Source: Clostridium punense (lineage in GTDB: Bacteria > Bacillota > Clostridia > Clostridiales > Clostridiaceae). From it: DNA of 64,000 nt. The stretch is taken from assembly GCF_017874425.1 (NCBI RefSeq), contig NZ_JAGGLL010000001.1:124001-188000 (forward strand). The letters are read 5' to 3'. The notes under the pieces are model-generated. The model made no database searches and was not told the DNA's origin. It saw only the letters and a program-made list of their open reading frames with translations. Position 1 is the stretch's first letter; every line of letters begins with the position of its first letter. The position numbers were made by a program, and so were the translations under genes. Below, one piece after another: positions 1 through 8,317 of this stretch.

Positions 1-716
1 GCTACTCCTTCATACATCTTTAGTGCAGTATTACCAACAAAACCGTCACAAACTAACACATTAACTTCTCCTGTAGGAATATCACGTGGTTCTACATTTC
101 CCACAAAGTTAAGGCTTTCCCCCTTTAAAAGTTTATGTGCTTCCTTAGTAAGTTCATTTCCCTTCTCTTCTTCAGCACCGATATTTATTAATCCTATACT
201 TGGATTATTTATTCCCAAAACACTCTCAAAATATACTTTACCAAGGTGAGCAAATTGAACTAAATAATGAGGCTTGCAGTCAGCATTTGCTCCGGCATCT
301 GCTATCATAAAGGCTCCTTTTCTTCCTGGCATTATAGGTGCAAGGGTTGGTCTATCAATCCCCTTAATTCGCTTTACAATTAAAGTACACCCTGCCAGGA
401 AAGCCCCTGTACTTCCTGCAGAAATTATTGCATCTGCTTCTTTATCCCTAACCATTTGAAGAGCTTTAACCATAGAAGAGTCTTTTTTTGTTTTTAGAGC
501 TTTTACTGGCGCTTCATTAGGACTTATTACCTCTTTAGCATCTACAATTTTAATTTTTTCCTTATTATAACTGTATTTTTCCAATTCCTTTAAAATTAAT
601 TCCTCTGGACCTGTAATTATAATTTCCACATTGTACTCATTTTGTGCTAAAACACAGCCTTCAACTACAGCTTGTGGTGAGTAGTCTCCGCCCATTCCAT
701 CTACTACAACTCTCAT
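1..716 (-). CDS. plsX: Phosphate acyltransferase PlsX, C-terminus cut by window edge
   Basis: The reading frame starts at ATG 716 behind GAGAGGTT and stays open to base 1, giving about 238 residues of a family usually near 330, so the C-terminal third lies outside the window. The start [14 protein letters not shown] and the later [11 protein letters not shown] and PGRKGAF segments are typical of PlsX. In this family the enzyme converts acyl-ACP and phosphate into acyl-phosphate, the donor for PlsY in membrane phospholipid synthesis. It lies downstream of rpmF with a 243-bp gap that includes the rpmF terminator, so it probably needs its own promoter or read-through. The yceD-rpmF-plsX order is common in Firmicutes. 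Confidence 0.93.
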   Translation of the reverse strand, partial: MRVVVDGMGGDYSPQAVVEGCVLAQNEYNVEIIITGPEELILKELEKYSYNKEKIKIVDAKEVISPNEAPVKALKTKKDSSMVKALQMVRDKEADAIISAGSTGAFLAGCTLIVKRIKGIDRPTLAPIMPGRKGAFMIADAGANADCKPHYLVQFAHLGKVYFESVLGINNPSIGLINIGAEEEKGNELTKEAHKLLKGESLNFVGNVEPRDIPTGEVNVLVCDGFVGNTALKMYEGV

Positions 717-938
717 ATCTTAACCTCTCAAATTTAATTACACAAATTTATAGGACCAACAGAAAACTTTTTTAAGCTCTAACCTTCCTCGTGCTAGGAA
801 TCCTTGTTAAATAACTAAAATAATAGTTATTAGAAACTTTCATTAGATTTTCTATGTAGACTTTAAGTTTTCATAATGGAAACCTATATGAATATATTAT
901 ATATTAAGCCTTAACTAAATTTCCATAAAAAAATAAAA

Positions 939-956
939 GAAAGTCATATGACTTTC
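939..956 (-). terminator. Terminator after rpmF
   Basis: A perfect palindrome GAAAGTCATATGACTTTC just past the rpmF stop is followed on the minus strand by a T-rich stretch (TTTTATTTTTTT). This is a typical intrinsic terminator and separates rpmF from plsX. Confidence 0.8.
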
Positions 957-959
957 TTT

Positions 960-1142
960 CTATTTCTCAGTTGAAACAACTTCTCTATTTTTGTAGTAAC
1001 CACAGTTTTTGCAAACTCTGTGAGCAAGTTTCATTTCATGGCACTGAGGGCATTCAACTATTCCTGGTAAGCTTAGTTTGAATGTTTGAGCTCTTCTTGA
1101 GTCTCTTCTTGCTTTTGAAAATCTTCTAGCAGGATTTCCCAT
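960..1142 (-). CDS. rpmF: 50S ribosomal protein L32
   Basis: A 60-residue basic protein starting [18 protein letters not shown], with two CxxC pairs (CPQC and CKNC) that form the zinc-binding type of L32. The length is normal for the family. It is a structural protein of the large ribosomal subunit. It lies 12 bp downstream of yceD with a good AGGAGG site, so the two are almost certainly one transcript, and a terminator follows the stop directly. The CxxC form implies a zinc-dependent L32; no zinc-free paralogue is seen in this window. Confidence 0.97.
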   Translation of the reverse strand: MGNPARRFSKARRDSRRAQTFKLSLPGIVECPQCHEMKLAHRVCKNCGYYKNREVVSTEK

Positions 1143-1154
1143 AATTACACCTCC

Positions 1155-1655
1155 TTATGCTTTAGAAAACAAGTTTTTTAATTGTGCCAACCTTGGATCC
1201 ACATCTACAGTATCACAGGAGCATTGTCCTTCATTTAAGTCCGTCCCACACTGTTGGCATAACCCTTTACAGTTATCACTACATAATCTCTTAACAGGCA
1301 ACTGTATAATAAGATTGTTTTCCAGTATTTCATCAATGTCTATCTTATCATTTTTAATTGAGATAATTTCACTCTCTTCATTACTTGCACTAGTAGATAA
1401 TTTTTCTTTTATGTCCATCTCGATGGAATATGGAAATTTTTTAAGACATCTTGAGCATGTAAGTAATAATTCTGCAGTTATTGTCCCATTTAGATGAAAA
1501 ATATCCCCAACTAAACGAATAACTCCATTAAATTCTATGGGTTTTGAAACCATAACAGTTTCTGTACCATCATAGAAACTTTCTTTCTCAATTACAACGT
1601 TGATATTTCTTTTGGAATTCTTTTTACCTTTTAATTCTGAAACATCTATGTTCAT
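1155..1655 (-). CDS. yceD: YceD/DUF177 family protein
   Basis: A 166-residue protein of the DUF177 (YceD) family. The C-terminal half has cysteine clusters (CSRCLKKF, then CKGLCQQCGTDL and CSCDT) that look like a metal site, which is typical of Gram-positive members. The family is nearly always found beside rpmF and has been linked to 23S rRNA or ribosome maturation, but the mechanism is not settled. Here it heads the yceD-rpmF operon. The ATG at 1655 has only a weak ribosome site, and a leader of about 165 nt precedes it with a strong promoter further upstream. Confidence 0.85.
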   Translation of the reverse strand: MNIDVSELKGKKNSKRNINVVIEKESFYDGTETVMVSKPIEFNGVIRLVGDIFHLNGTITAELLLTCSRCLKKFPYSIEMDIKEKLSTSASNEESEIISIKNDKIDIDEILENNLIIQLPVKRLCSDNCKGLCQQCGTDLNEGQCSCDTVDVDPRLAQLKNLFSKA

Positions 1656-1694
1656 AATAAATGCTCTGAAAAAACATCAAAACTATGCTTTTTC

Positions 1695-1775
1695 TCATAT
1701 AACTAAAAAGTTATATATAATGCAACATGTTACATAAATACAGTAAAACATTGCATAGCTTGAGCAAAGCTCCAA
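1695..1775 (-). CDS. Possible 26-residue leader peptide before yceD
   Basis: Within the yceD leader there is a strong ribosome site (AAGGAGGGA, 1786-1778) with no ATG nearby. It sits 2 to 5 bases ahead of a TTG that opens a 26-codon frame ending in TGA at 1695. The predicted peptide starts MELCSSYAMFYC and is rich in Cys and Tyr. The frame lies between the promoter at 1827-1855 and the yceD start. It could be a regulatory upstream ORF, a small protein, or chance. No known leader peptide is recognised. Confidence 0.3.
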   Translation of the reverse strand: MELCSSYAMFYCIYVTCCIIYNFLVI

Positions 1776-1826
1776 CGTCCCTCCTTAATTTCATTGTAAA
1801 AATATCTACTATTTCAAACACAAACT

Positions 1827-1855
1827 ATTATATAAAGTATACACCTAAAAGTCAA
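1827..1855 (-). promoter_or_regulatory. SigA-type promoter for yceD-rpmF
   Basis: On the minus strand TTGACT (1855-1850) and TATAAT (1832-1827) are separated by 17 bp, close to the vegetative consensus. Transcription would start near 1820, leaving a 5' leader of about 165 nt before yceD. Confidence 0.75.
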
Positions 1856-1911
1856 GGTTTATTTATAGTGCTACAAGATGAAACTTTATTTTAAGTTGCG
1901 TAAAAAGCTGT

Positions 1912-1962
1912 AAGGGAACCCAATTTAAGATTCAAATAAAGATGAATAAAATTGGTTCCCTT
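1912..1962 (-). terminator. Hairpin downstream of ackA
   Basis: Inverted repeat AAGGGAACCCAATTT / AAATTGGTTCCCTT, followed on the minus strand by TTACAGCTTTTTA. It lies 160 bp after the ackA stop and upstream of the yceD promoter, so it is the likely ackA terminator. A related hairpin occurs at 30379-30431. Confidence 0.6.
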
Positions 1963-2121
1963 TATTGCTTAATTATCCTGTTAAAAACAATTTATTTATA
2001 CTCTATACCCTAACAAAACAAGAGTATATTTAACTTATCCATGGGTATAAATTCACTCTTTTAAGGTTTTCTGAAGCTGAATAATACAGATTATGCCCTT
2101 AAAAGTTCATGAAAAATATTC

Positions 2122-3318
2122 CTATTTTGAAGTTAATTCTTGAGTATCTCTAGCTATAACTAATTCTTCGTTTGTTGGAATTACAAATACTTTAACAGTA
2201 GCATCTGCAGCACTTACGTCTACAGCTTTTCCTCTAACATTGTTTTTCTCTGCATCAATTTTTATTCCTAAGAACTCTAAACCAGCACAGATATCTTTTC
2301 TTGTTTCTGGAGCATTCTCACCAAGACCTGCTGTAAATACAACTGCATCTACTCCGCCCATAGCTGCTGCATAAGCACCTATCATTTGTCTTACTTTGTA
2401 GTTGTAAACATCTAATGAAAGTTTAGCTCTTTCATTTCCTTCTTTAACTGCATTTTCAATATCTCTGAAGTCACTGCTTACTCCTGAAAGTCCTAAAACA
2501 CCTGATTGTTTATTCATTAAGTTATTAACGTCATCAGCTGACATGTTTTCTTCTTTCATTAAGAAAGTAACTATAGCTGGGTCAATATTTCCACATCTTG
2601 TTCCCATTGCTATACCTTCAAGTGGTGTAAAGCCCATGCTTGTTTCTACAGATTTTCCATTTTTAACTGCTGATAAGCTTGCACCATTTCCTAAATGGCA
2701 AGTAATTATTTTTAAGTCCTCTATGTTTTTGCCCATCATTTCAGCGCATTGTGCTGATACAAATCTGTGTGATGTTCCATGGAAACCATATTTTCTTATT
2801 CCATGTTTAGTGTATAATTCATATGGTAGAGCATACATATATGCTTCTTGTGGCATTGTTTGATGGAAAGCAGTATCAAATACAGCTACCATTGGAGTGC
2901 TTGGCATTAAGTTCTTGCAAGCATTTATTCCTATTATGTTTGCTGGATTGTGAAGTGGTGCAAGTTTAACACACTCTTCTAAGCTAGCCATAACATCATC
3001 ATTGATTACTACAGAAGTTGCATATTTTTCTCCACCGTGAACAACTCTGTGTCCTACTGCAGAAATTTCTTCCATTGATTTAATAACTCCATGAGTTTCG
3101 TCAATTAATGCACCTAAAACTAATTTTATAGCATCTGTATGGTCCTTCATTGGCTGCTCAATTATGTATTTGTCTTTTCCTGGAACCTTTTGAGTTAAGA
3201 TTGATCCTTCGATCCCAATTCTCTCTACTAATCCTTGTGCTAGTGAATCTTCATTTTCCATGTTGATTAACTGATATTTTAATGATGAACTTCCACAGTT
3301 AATTACTAATACCTTCAT
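2122..3318 (-). CDS. ackA: Acetate kinase
   Basis: A 398-residue protein starting [17 protein letters not shown], the N-terminal signature of acetate kinase, with GHRVVHGG and [12 protein letters not shown] further in. The length matches the family. It makes ATP and acetate from acetyl-phosphate, the main energy-yielding step of acetogenic fermentation. A strong AGAGGAGG site precedes the ATG. In many clostridia pta (phosphotransacetylase) lies just upstream in the same operon; here the 527 bp upstream hold no gene, and the next gene, tmcAL, points the other way. ackA is therefore transcribed alone in this genome. Confidence 0.97.
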   Translation of the reverse strand: MKVLVINCGSSSLKYQLINMENEDSLAQGLVERIGIEGSILTQKVPGKDKYIIEQPMKDHTDAIKLVLGALIDETHGVIKSMEEISAVGHRVVHGGEKYATSVVINDDVMASLEECVKLAPLHNPANIIGINACKNLMPSTPMVAVFDTAFHQTMPQEAYMYALPYELYTKHGIRKYGFHGTSHRFVSAQCAEMMGKNIEDLKIITCHLGNGASLSAVKNGKSVETSMGFTPLEGIAMGTRCGNIDPAIVTFLMKEENMSADDVNNLMNKQSGVLGLSGVSSDFRDIENAVKEGNERAKLSLDVYNYKVRQMIGAYAAAMGGVDAVVFTAGLGENAPETRKDICAGLEFLGIKIDAEKNNVRGKAVDVSAADATVKVFVIPTNEELVIARDTQELTSK

Positions 3319-3845
3319 TGTATTTCCTCCTCTAAAAAGTTACTAAAATTTATTTTAAATATAATAGTGAAAATATTTACATCTCAGTATTATATTTTAA
3401 TATACTTATGCATAACTTGGCAAATAATTGTTTTTTCAGATAATTCATGTATAGGTAACTATTATTCCCATATTAATCTGCTTTAAAACTTCTTTATGTG
3501 GTAAAAAACAATTAATAAATTCCCCTTATTAATATACCCCTTTTTATACATAATTTTCAACCTTAAATGCGAAATTATTTCACCCTATGTAATATTATTA
3601 ATTATGCTGAACGAAATTCAACACTTAACTTACACATGAAACCTCCCTTGATTTCCTTAAGGCTTTTTAAGTAAATAAAATATTTTTTATTCTAGAAGCC
3701 TATAATCTATACAAAATTGATAATATTATATATGATAGGTTCATGTAATATTATAGAGAATAAACTTCAACAATAAGTAATTTGTTTAGAAAAAGTTGTT
3801 TCTCCTTATATAATTATGACTTTTATACATAATGGAGTGAATTAA
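3319..3845. other. Divergent intergenic region between ackA and tmcAL, no gene
   Basis: 527 bp of AT-rich DNA between two divergent genes. No reading frame with a ribosome site is seen, and no trace of pta is recognisable. It contains one copy of the decayed AT-rich repeat (3621-3700). A possible weak promoter for tmcAL (TATAAT near 3820) lies close to the gene. Confidence 0.6.
3621..3700 (+). repeat. Decayed AT-rich interspersed repeat, copy 1
   Basis: The core ACTTAACTTACACATGAAACC, then CTTGATTTCCTTAAGG and CTTTTTAAGTAAATAAAATA, resembles segments at 40269-40350, 40422-40502 and, reversed, 53080-53162. Similarity is visible by eye but imperfect. No function is recognised. Confidence 0.45.
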
Positions 3846-5084
3846 ATGAAAATAGCTGGAATTGTGGTGGAATATAACCCTCTTCATAATGGTCATGTCT
3901 ACCATATAAATAAAACTAAAGAATTAACAAACTGTGATGTACTTATTGCTGTAATGAGTGGTAGCTTTAATCAAAGGGGAATCCCCTCTGTAATAGATAA
4001 GTGGAACAAAGCTCTTTCTGCTCTTCATAATGGAGTTGATTTAGTTATAGAACTTCCTGTATTATACAGCTTATCCTCAGCAGAATTCTTCTCCTTTGGA
4101 GCCGTAAGCCTACTAGATAGTCTCGGAGTTGTTGATTCAATTTGTTTTGGTAGTGAACATGGTGATGTGAGCTTATTAAAGGAAATAGCACATATTCTAA
4201 ATGAAGAGCCTGAAGAGTTTAAAATAGGTCTTAGGGATAAGTTAAAGGAAGGCGCTGTTTATCCTAAAGCTAGAACTCATGGAATAATGAACTATTTAAA
4301 TGCCAAATCACTACTTAGTACCCTAGATATAGAAAACTCTTCTCAGTTAGAGGATATTTTAAATTCCCCTAATAATATTTTAGGCATAGAATATATAAAG
4401 GCCTTACTAAAACTTAATAGTAATATGAAACCTTTCACTCTAAAAAGAGAAGGGGCTTCCTATAACAGTGATGAATTGAACTCAATCTTCTCTAGCGCAA
4501 CTTCCATAAGAAAATTTTTAAAGTCTAGAAATTCTATTGATACCCTTAGTTCTCACCTGCCCACCCAGGTTTATGAACTTTTAAAAACACTACATGCTTC
4601 TAACTATCCATTTACTTTTTATGAAGAAATGTTTCCCTACATAAAGTACAAATCACTTGTAGAAGGTGGAGATATTACAAAAATCCCTGATGTATCAGAA
4701 GGCTTGGATAGTAAGATCATAAAGGGAATTCTTCAAAACAACTGCTATGATACAGCTATTGACTTTATAAAGAGCAAAAGATACACCTATACCAGAATCA
4801 GTAGATTACTATGCCAATATTTTGTTGGCTTTGATAGTTTTGATACTGAGACCTTAAGAACACTGCCCTGTCCCTATGCAAGAGTATTAGGTTTTAATGA
4901 AAAGGGTAAATCTGTTTTAAAATCCATTAAGGATAATAGCAGCATTCCTCTCTATAGTAAGATACCAAAGGAGCTTTCAACTACTTTAAAGTTAGACCTC
5001 CAATCTACTAAGGCCTATAGTTTAATAAATAGTAGAGTAAACCACAATGACGACTATTTAATAAGCCCTTTAATTCTTAAATAA
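3846..5084 (+). CDS. tmcAL: tRNA(Met) cytidine acetate ligase TmcAL
   Basis: A 412-residue protein starting MKIAGIVVEYNPLHNGH; the HNGH motif and following MSGSFNQRG mark the nucleotidyltransferase-like TmcAL (YlbM) family. The known member uses acetate and ATP to make N4-acetylcytidine at the wobble position of elongator tRNA-Met. It is one of the few plus-strand genes here and diverges from ackA. Its TAA stop (5082-5084) is exactly the left target duplication of a transposon-like repeat, so the insertion did not change the protein. The probable terminator now lies about 250 bp downstream, beyond that repeat. Confidence 0.93.
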   Translation: MKIAGIVVEYNPLHNGHVYHINKTKELTNCDVLIAVMSGSFNQRGIPSVIDKWNKALSALHNGVDLVIELPVLYSLSSAEFFSFGAVSLLDSLGVVDSICFGSEHGDVSLLKEIAHILNEEPEEFKIGLRDKLKEGAVYPKARTHGIMNYLNAKSLLSTLDIENSSQLEDILNSPNNILGIEYIKALLKLNSNMKPFTLKREGASYNSDELNSIFSSATSIRKFLKSRNSIDTLSSHLPTQVYELLKTLHASNYPFTFYEEMFPYIKYKSLVEGGDITKIPDVSEGLDSKIIKGILQNNCYDTAIDFIKSKRYTYTRISRLLCQYFVGFDSFDTETLRTLPCPYARVLGFNEKGKSVLKSIKDNSSIPLYSKIPKELSTTLKLDLQSTKAYSLINSRVNHNDDYLISPLILK

Positions 5085-5277
5085 GGCATCTGAAAATAAA
5101 TAACAGGTCAAATATGTGAAGGCTATTTTGTGTTCATAAGCAAGCTTGTGTTCACAAGCAAGCTTGTGCAGACAAGGAAACAGGTTCCGCAGATAGTGGG
5201 GCTATCAAAGGGTTCTGTTGACGCAGTATAGCACAAAATAGACGATCAGATTGACTTATTTATTTTTTGAAGGTGCC
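5085..5277 (+). mobile_element. MITE-like palindromic element, copy A (193 bp)
   Basis: The ends are imperfect inverted repeats: GGCATCTGAAAATAAATAAC at the left, and GGCACCTTCAAAAAATAAAT when the right end is read in reverse complement. The element is flanked by TAA (5082-5084) and TAA (5278-5280), a 3-bp direct repeat that looks like a target duplication. Inside, CTATTTTGTG and CACAAAATAG can pair, and GATAGTGGGGCTATC forms an apical hairpin, so the whole element can fold into one long stem. It has no reading frame. An 18-bp unit is tandemly doubled at 5132-5149 and 5150-5167. Three related copies lie at 25311, 34624 and 52445. Confidence 0.8.
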
Positions 5278-5331
5278 TAAGTCTACAAAAAAATACTGGA
5301 CAAAAGTGTAATTATTAGAATTAATATTGAT

Positions 5332-5379
5332 AAAGACATGTGTAATAGAGGGATTAAATCTCCTATTATACATGTCTTT
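5332..5379 (+). terminator. Long hairpin, probable tmcAL terminator
   Basis: Arms AAAGACATGTGTAATAGAGG and CTCCTATTATACATGTCTTT pair over about 20 bp around an 8-nt loop and are followed by TTATTATTATTG. It is probably the original tmcAL terminator, now separated from the gene by element A; it could also attenuate transcription into ylbJ. Confidence 0.6.
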
Positions 5380-5510
5380 ATTATTATTGTGGCTTTTATG
5401 TATTATGAAACAACCCCTTATTTTTTATCATAACTCTTACTATAAAACAATATATTTTAATATACTCCTTGTCCTTATGAAAATAAATACCTTAAGAAAG
5501 AAGGCATCCT

Positions 5511-6686
5511 ATGAAGGTAATATTAATTATAACTTTAATAGTCATATTTGCATTAGTCTACTTCCTTTTAAAAGAACATGATAAAAACGCATTGCTGACC
5601 TTTATATGCTCCTTGATGATAATCTATATTGTACTAAATCCAAAGCAATGTATTGGCTTTACCATTGCTGGAGCAAAACTATTTTTTAATGCAGTTTTCC
5701 CTTCTCTGTTTCCCTTTCTAGTTATAGTAAATTTGATTATCTCCTTTGGTGGAATTGAAATCTATTCTAGGCTGCTTGGAACAATCCTCTGCCGTCCTTT
5801 AGGACTTCCTAAGGAATGTAGTCTAGTATTGCTAGTAAGTGTATTTTGCGGCTACCCTTTAGGTGCTAGATATGCTGCCGAGTTATATGAACAAAATCTT
5901 ATTGATCATAAGACTCTTGAAAGACTCCTTAACATTGCAACCAACGGAAGTCCATTATTTATTATTGGTTCTGTAGGAACTGCTATGCTGGGACATCCAT
6001 ATCTAGGGTATATTCTTATAATTTCAAATGTACTATCTTGTATTGCAATGGGATTAATATTACCCGGAAGATACAAGTGGAAAGGTACTAAACCTGTAGC
6101 TAAATCTGTATCTCATGCTAGTGTAAACTTTGGCATCGCTCTTAAAAATGCTTTGGAAGATGCGGTAAAAACCTGTATTTCTATTGGAAGCTTTGTTGTT
6201 ATATTCTCTGTACTTATAAACATAATAAAGAGCAATGGTTATTTCAACCTTGCTCTAATATATGTATCAAAGTATACCTCTCTGCCTATAGAAATTCTTC
6301 AAAGCTTTTCCCTTGGAATATTAGAAGTTACTAACGGCTGCAATTTAATTGCAGTATCTGCCCTTTCCAATAACTCTAAGCTTATAATCAGCAGCTTTTT
6401 AATTGCCTTTAGCGGTCTTTCAATTACATCTCAGGTCTATTCTTTAGTTTATAAACACAAAGTGTCAATAAACAAATATATAGTATTAAAAGTACTCCAA
6501 GGTATAATAGCCTCTGTAGTAACTTTTGTTATATGTAATATAGGTTTTATCCATATGACTGAAGATGTTTTCTTAGATGGATATTCTAGAGCTTCTTCAT
6601 TGTCACCCTTTTTAATAGGCATTATCTTCTTAATAGCTTTGCCAATTATTATAGACAGATTAAAAGCTTTAATTAGAGTTTCCTAA
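5511..6686 (+). CDS. ylbJ: Sporulation integral membrane protein YlbJ
   Basis: A 391-residue, strongly hydrophobic protein with about nine to ten membrane spans and a nucleoside-recognition (Gate) type region containing FCGYPLGARYAAELY. This matches YlbJ, which in Bacillus subtilis is a SigE-dependent mother-cell gene needed for heat-resistant spores; its biochemical role is not established. The ATG at 5511 follows GAAAGAAGG. It converges with the coiled-coil gene at 6689, and the two stop codons lie within a 20-bp tandem duplication. The neighbours coaD, rsmD and tmcAL are the usual company of ylbJ in clostridia. Confidence 0.88.
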   Translation: MKVILIITLIVIFALVYFLLKEHDKNALLTFICSLMIIYIVLNPKQCIGFTIAGAKLFFNAVFPSLFPFLVIVNLIISFGGIEIYSRLLGTILCRPLGLPKECSLVLLVSVFCGYPLGARYAAELYEQNLIDHKTLERLLNIATNGSPLFIIGSVGTAMLGHPYLGYILIISNVLSCIAMGLILPGRYKWKGTKPVAKSVSHASVNFGIALKNALEDAVKTCISIGSFVVIFSVLINIIKSNGYFNLALIYVSKYTSLPIEILQSFSLGILEVTNGCNLIAVSALSNNSKLIISSFLIAFSGLSITSQVYSLVYKHKVSINKYIVLKVLQGIIASVVTFVICNIGFIHMTEDVFLDGYSRASSLSPFLIGIIFLIALPIIIDRLKALIRVS

Positions 6687-6708
6687 TTTTAATTAGAGTT
6701 CCCTAATT
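6669..6708. repeat. 20-bp tandem duplication at convergent stops
   Basis: TTAATTAGAGTTTCCTAATT (6669-6688) is followed directly by TTAATTAGAGTTCCCTAATT (6689-6708), one mismatch. The first unit holds the ylbJ stop and the second the stop of the opposing gene. Confidence 0.85.
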
Positions 6709-7243
6709 CTTTAATATTTTCCCTAATTGTAGAAGTGGTTCCTGCTATTTGCTTATGTATACTTATAAGCATAGCTTCCATTTCTTTTTTTATGTTTATT
6801 AAGGATTGCTCACTCACAAGATCTATTTCCTTTTGTAGATGACTTAAAGTGCCATCTGCATAATTCATTACCCCATACTTAATTTCCTTGGCCTGCATTG
6901 TAGCTTCAGTTTTTATTTCTTTAGCTTCTTTTTTTGCTTCTTCAACTATTTCATTAGCAGCTTGCTTTGCAGCCATTAATATATCTGAATTTTCATACTC
7001 ATCTTGTGCTCTTCTTCTTGCTCTTTCTATAATTTCTTCAGCTTCTCTTTTAGCTTCATTAATTATTCTTTCTCTTTTTTCCACAATATTTTTTGCCTCT
7101 GAAAACTCATCAGGTAAATAATTTCTAATTTCGGTTATAGTTTGTAATACCTCCTTTTTATTAATAGAAACCTTACCTACTAAGTTTTTCGATGCCATTT
7201 GAATATTTTGCTCAAGAAAATCTAATAAATCTAATACCTCCAT
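6689..7243 (-). CDS. Coiled-coil protein of unknown function
   Basis: A 184-residue charged protein. Residues about 55-125 form a long alpha-helical stretch rich in Glu, Lys and Ala (AKREAEEIIERARRRAQDEY and AANEIVEEAKKEAKEIKTEA) that would be a coiled coil, somewhat like the stator stalk of ATP synthase subunit b or DivIVA-type proteins. There is no signal peptide and no membrane span. It lies directly downstream of coaD with no gap, so it is probably the last gene of the rsmD-coaD operon. Similar genes occur beside ylbJ and coaD in clostridia. I do not assign a function. Confidence 0.75.
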   Translation of the reverse strand: MEVLDLLDFLEQNIQMASKNLVGKVSINKKEVLQTITEIRNYLPDEFSEAKNIVEKRERIINEAKREAEEIIERARRRAQDEYENSDILMAAKQAANEIVEEAKKEAKEIKTEATMQAKEIKYGVMNYADGTLSHLQKEIDLVSEQSLINIKKEMEAMLISIHKQIAGTTSTIRENIKELGNSN

Positions 7244-7738
7244 CTATAATTCCCCCTCAAATTGTTTTGCTCTTTCTCTTATCTCACTTTCTAACTCCTT
7301 AGGAACTAACCCCTCTAAGCATCCTTTGAACAAAGCTACTTGCTTAATAGCTGTAGAACTTAAATAGGAATACTTAGTGTTAGTCATCATAAACACAGTT
7401 TCTTTTTTGTGATCAAGTTTTTTGTTCATAAGAGCCATCTGAAACTCATAATCAAAGTCTGACATAGATCTTAATCCTTTAACAATAACCCCAATATCTT
7501 CATTATTCATAAAATCCACAAGTAATCCACTAAGACTTTTCACCTTAACATTTTTTAATCCTGCAACTACCCTCTGAATATGTTCTACTCTTTCATCAAT
7601 ATCAAACCAACATTTTTTATTAGGGTTAATTGATACAGCTACAACAACCTCATCAAATACATGTGATGATCTTTTTATAATATCTAAGTGTCCATTTGTT
7701 ATTGGGTCAAAACTTCCTGGATAAACTGCTCTTGTCAT
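7244..7738 (-). CDS. coaD: Phosphopantetheine adenylyltransferase
   Basis: A 164-residue enzyme starting [19 protein letters not shown]; the T/HxGH nucleotidyltransferase motif appears as TNGH, and the C-terminal [13 protein letters not shown] segment is also typical. It transfers AMP to 4'-phosphopantetheine, the fourth step of coenzyme A synthesis. I chose ATG 7738, behind AAGGAGAT; the frame continues upstream but only into the overlapping end of rsmD. It begins 1 bp after the rsmD stop, indicating translational coupling. coaBC, the second and third steps of the same pathway, is at 25505. Confidence 0.96.
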   Translation of the reverse strand: MTRAVYPGSFDPITNGHLDIIKRSSHVFDEVVVAVSINPNKKCWFDIDERVEHIQRVVAGLKNVKVKSLSGLLVDFMNNEDIGVIVKGLRSMSDFDYEFQMALMNKKLDHKKETVFMMTNTKYSYLSSTAIKQVALFKGCLEGLVPKELESEIRERAKQFEGEL

Positions 7739-7739
7739 T

Positions 7740-8297
7740 TTATATCTCCTTATGCTCATAGAAACACACTGTTGTATTTCCATATTTTCTTTTGTCTATT
7801 AGAATAATATTTCCATCACCCTCATATATTTCTTCACCAGAATCAATTTTTGTTACAATTAACCCTTCACTGTGAAGTAACTTATGCTTTGTTATAAGTT
7901 CAATGGATGGTGGAATCATCTCTTTAGCATAGGGAGGATCTATAAAAATAAGATCAAAAACCTTACCTGCCTTTCCAAACTCTTCTAAATATCTATAGCA
8001 ATCACCTTTGTAGCACTTACACTTATCTTCAAATTTTAAATTAATAATATTTTGCTTTAAATACCCAAAGGTAGTATCTCCCTTATCAATTGAGTGACAC
8101 TCCTTTGCTCCTCTACTTACAGCCTCAAGACCTAAGCTCCCTGTTCCTGCAAATTGGTCTAAAACCACTGCATCCATGATTCTATTTTGAATAATGCTAA
8201 AAATTGACTCTTTCACTCTATCTAGGGTAGGTCTTGTTCCCATACCCTCTGGAGATAGTAACTTCTTTCCTTTTGCTAAACCTGCTATTACTCTCAT
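7740..8297 (-). CDS. rsmD: 16S rRNA guanine-N2 methyltransferase RsmD
   Basis: A 185-residue SAM-dependent methyltransferase of the RsmD family, starting [13 protein letters not shown]. It has the glycine-rich SAM site [13 protein letters not shown] and the catalytic motif DPPY (FIDPPYAKE) near residue 121. The family methylates G966 of 16S rRNA in the small subunit. It precedes coaD, the usual order in bacteria, and follows recG by 20 bp, so recG-rsmD-coaD and the coiled-coil gene probably form one transcription unit. Confidence 0.94.
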   Translation of the reverse strand: MRVIAGLAKGKKLLSPEGMGTRPTLDRVKESIFSIIQNRIMDAVVLDQFAGTGSLGLEAVSRGAKECHSIDKGDTTFGYLKQNIINLKFEDKCKCYKGDCYRYLEEFGKAGKVFDLIFIDPPYAKEMIPPSIELITKHKLLHSEGLIVTKIDSGEEIYEGDGNIILIDKRKYGNTTVCFYEHKEI

Positions 8298-8317
8298 GTG
8301 CTTCCTCCTCTGCGACC

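Noticed and set aside
3319-3845. A remnant of pta upstream of ackA
   Set aside because: I could not see any conserved pta segment in either strand; only repeats and AT-rich DNA.
5085-5277. Reading the palindromic elements as CRISPR or riboswitch
   Set aside because: Single dispersed copies with inverted ends and target duplications, no regular spacers, and positions at gene ends rather than before starts.
5327-5581. 84-codon plus-strand frame before ylbJ
   Set aside because: It runs through a terminator-like hairpin and overlaps the well-supported start of ylbJ in another frame; no ribosome site.
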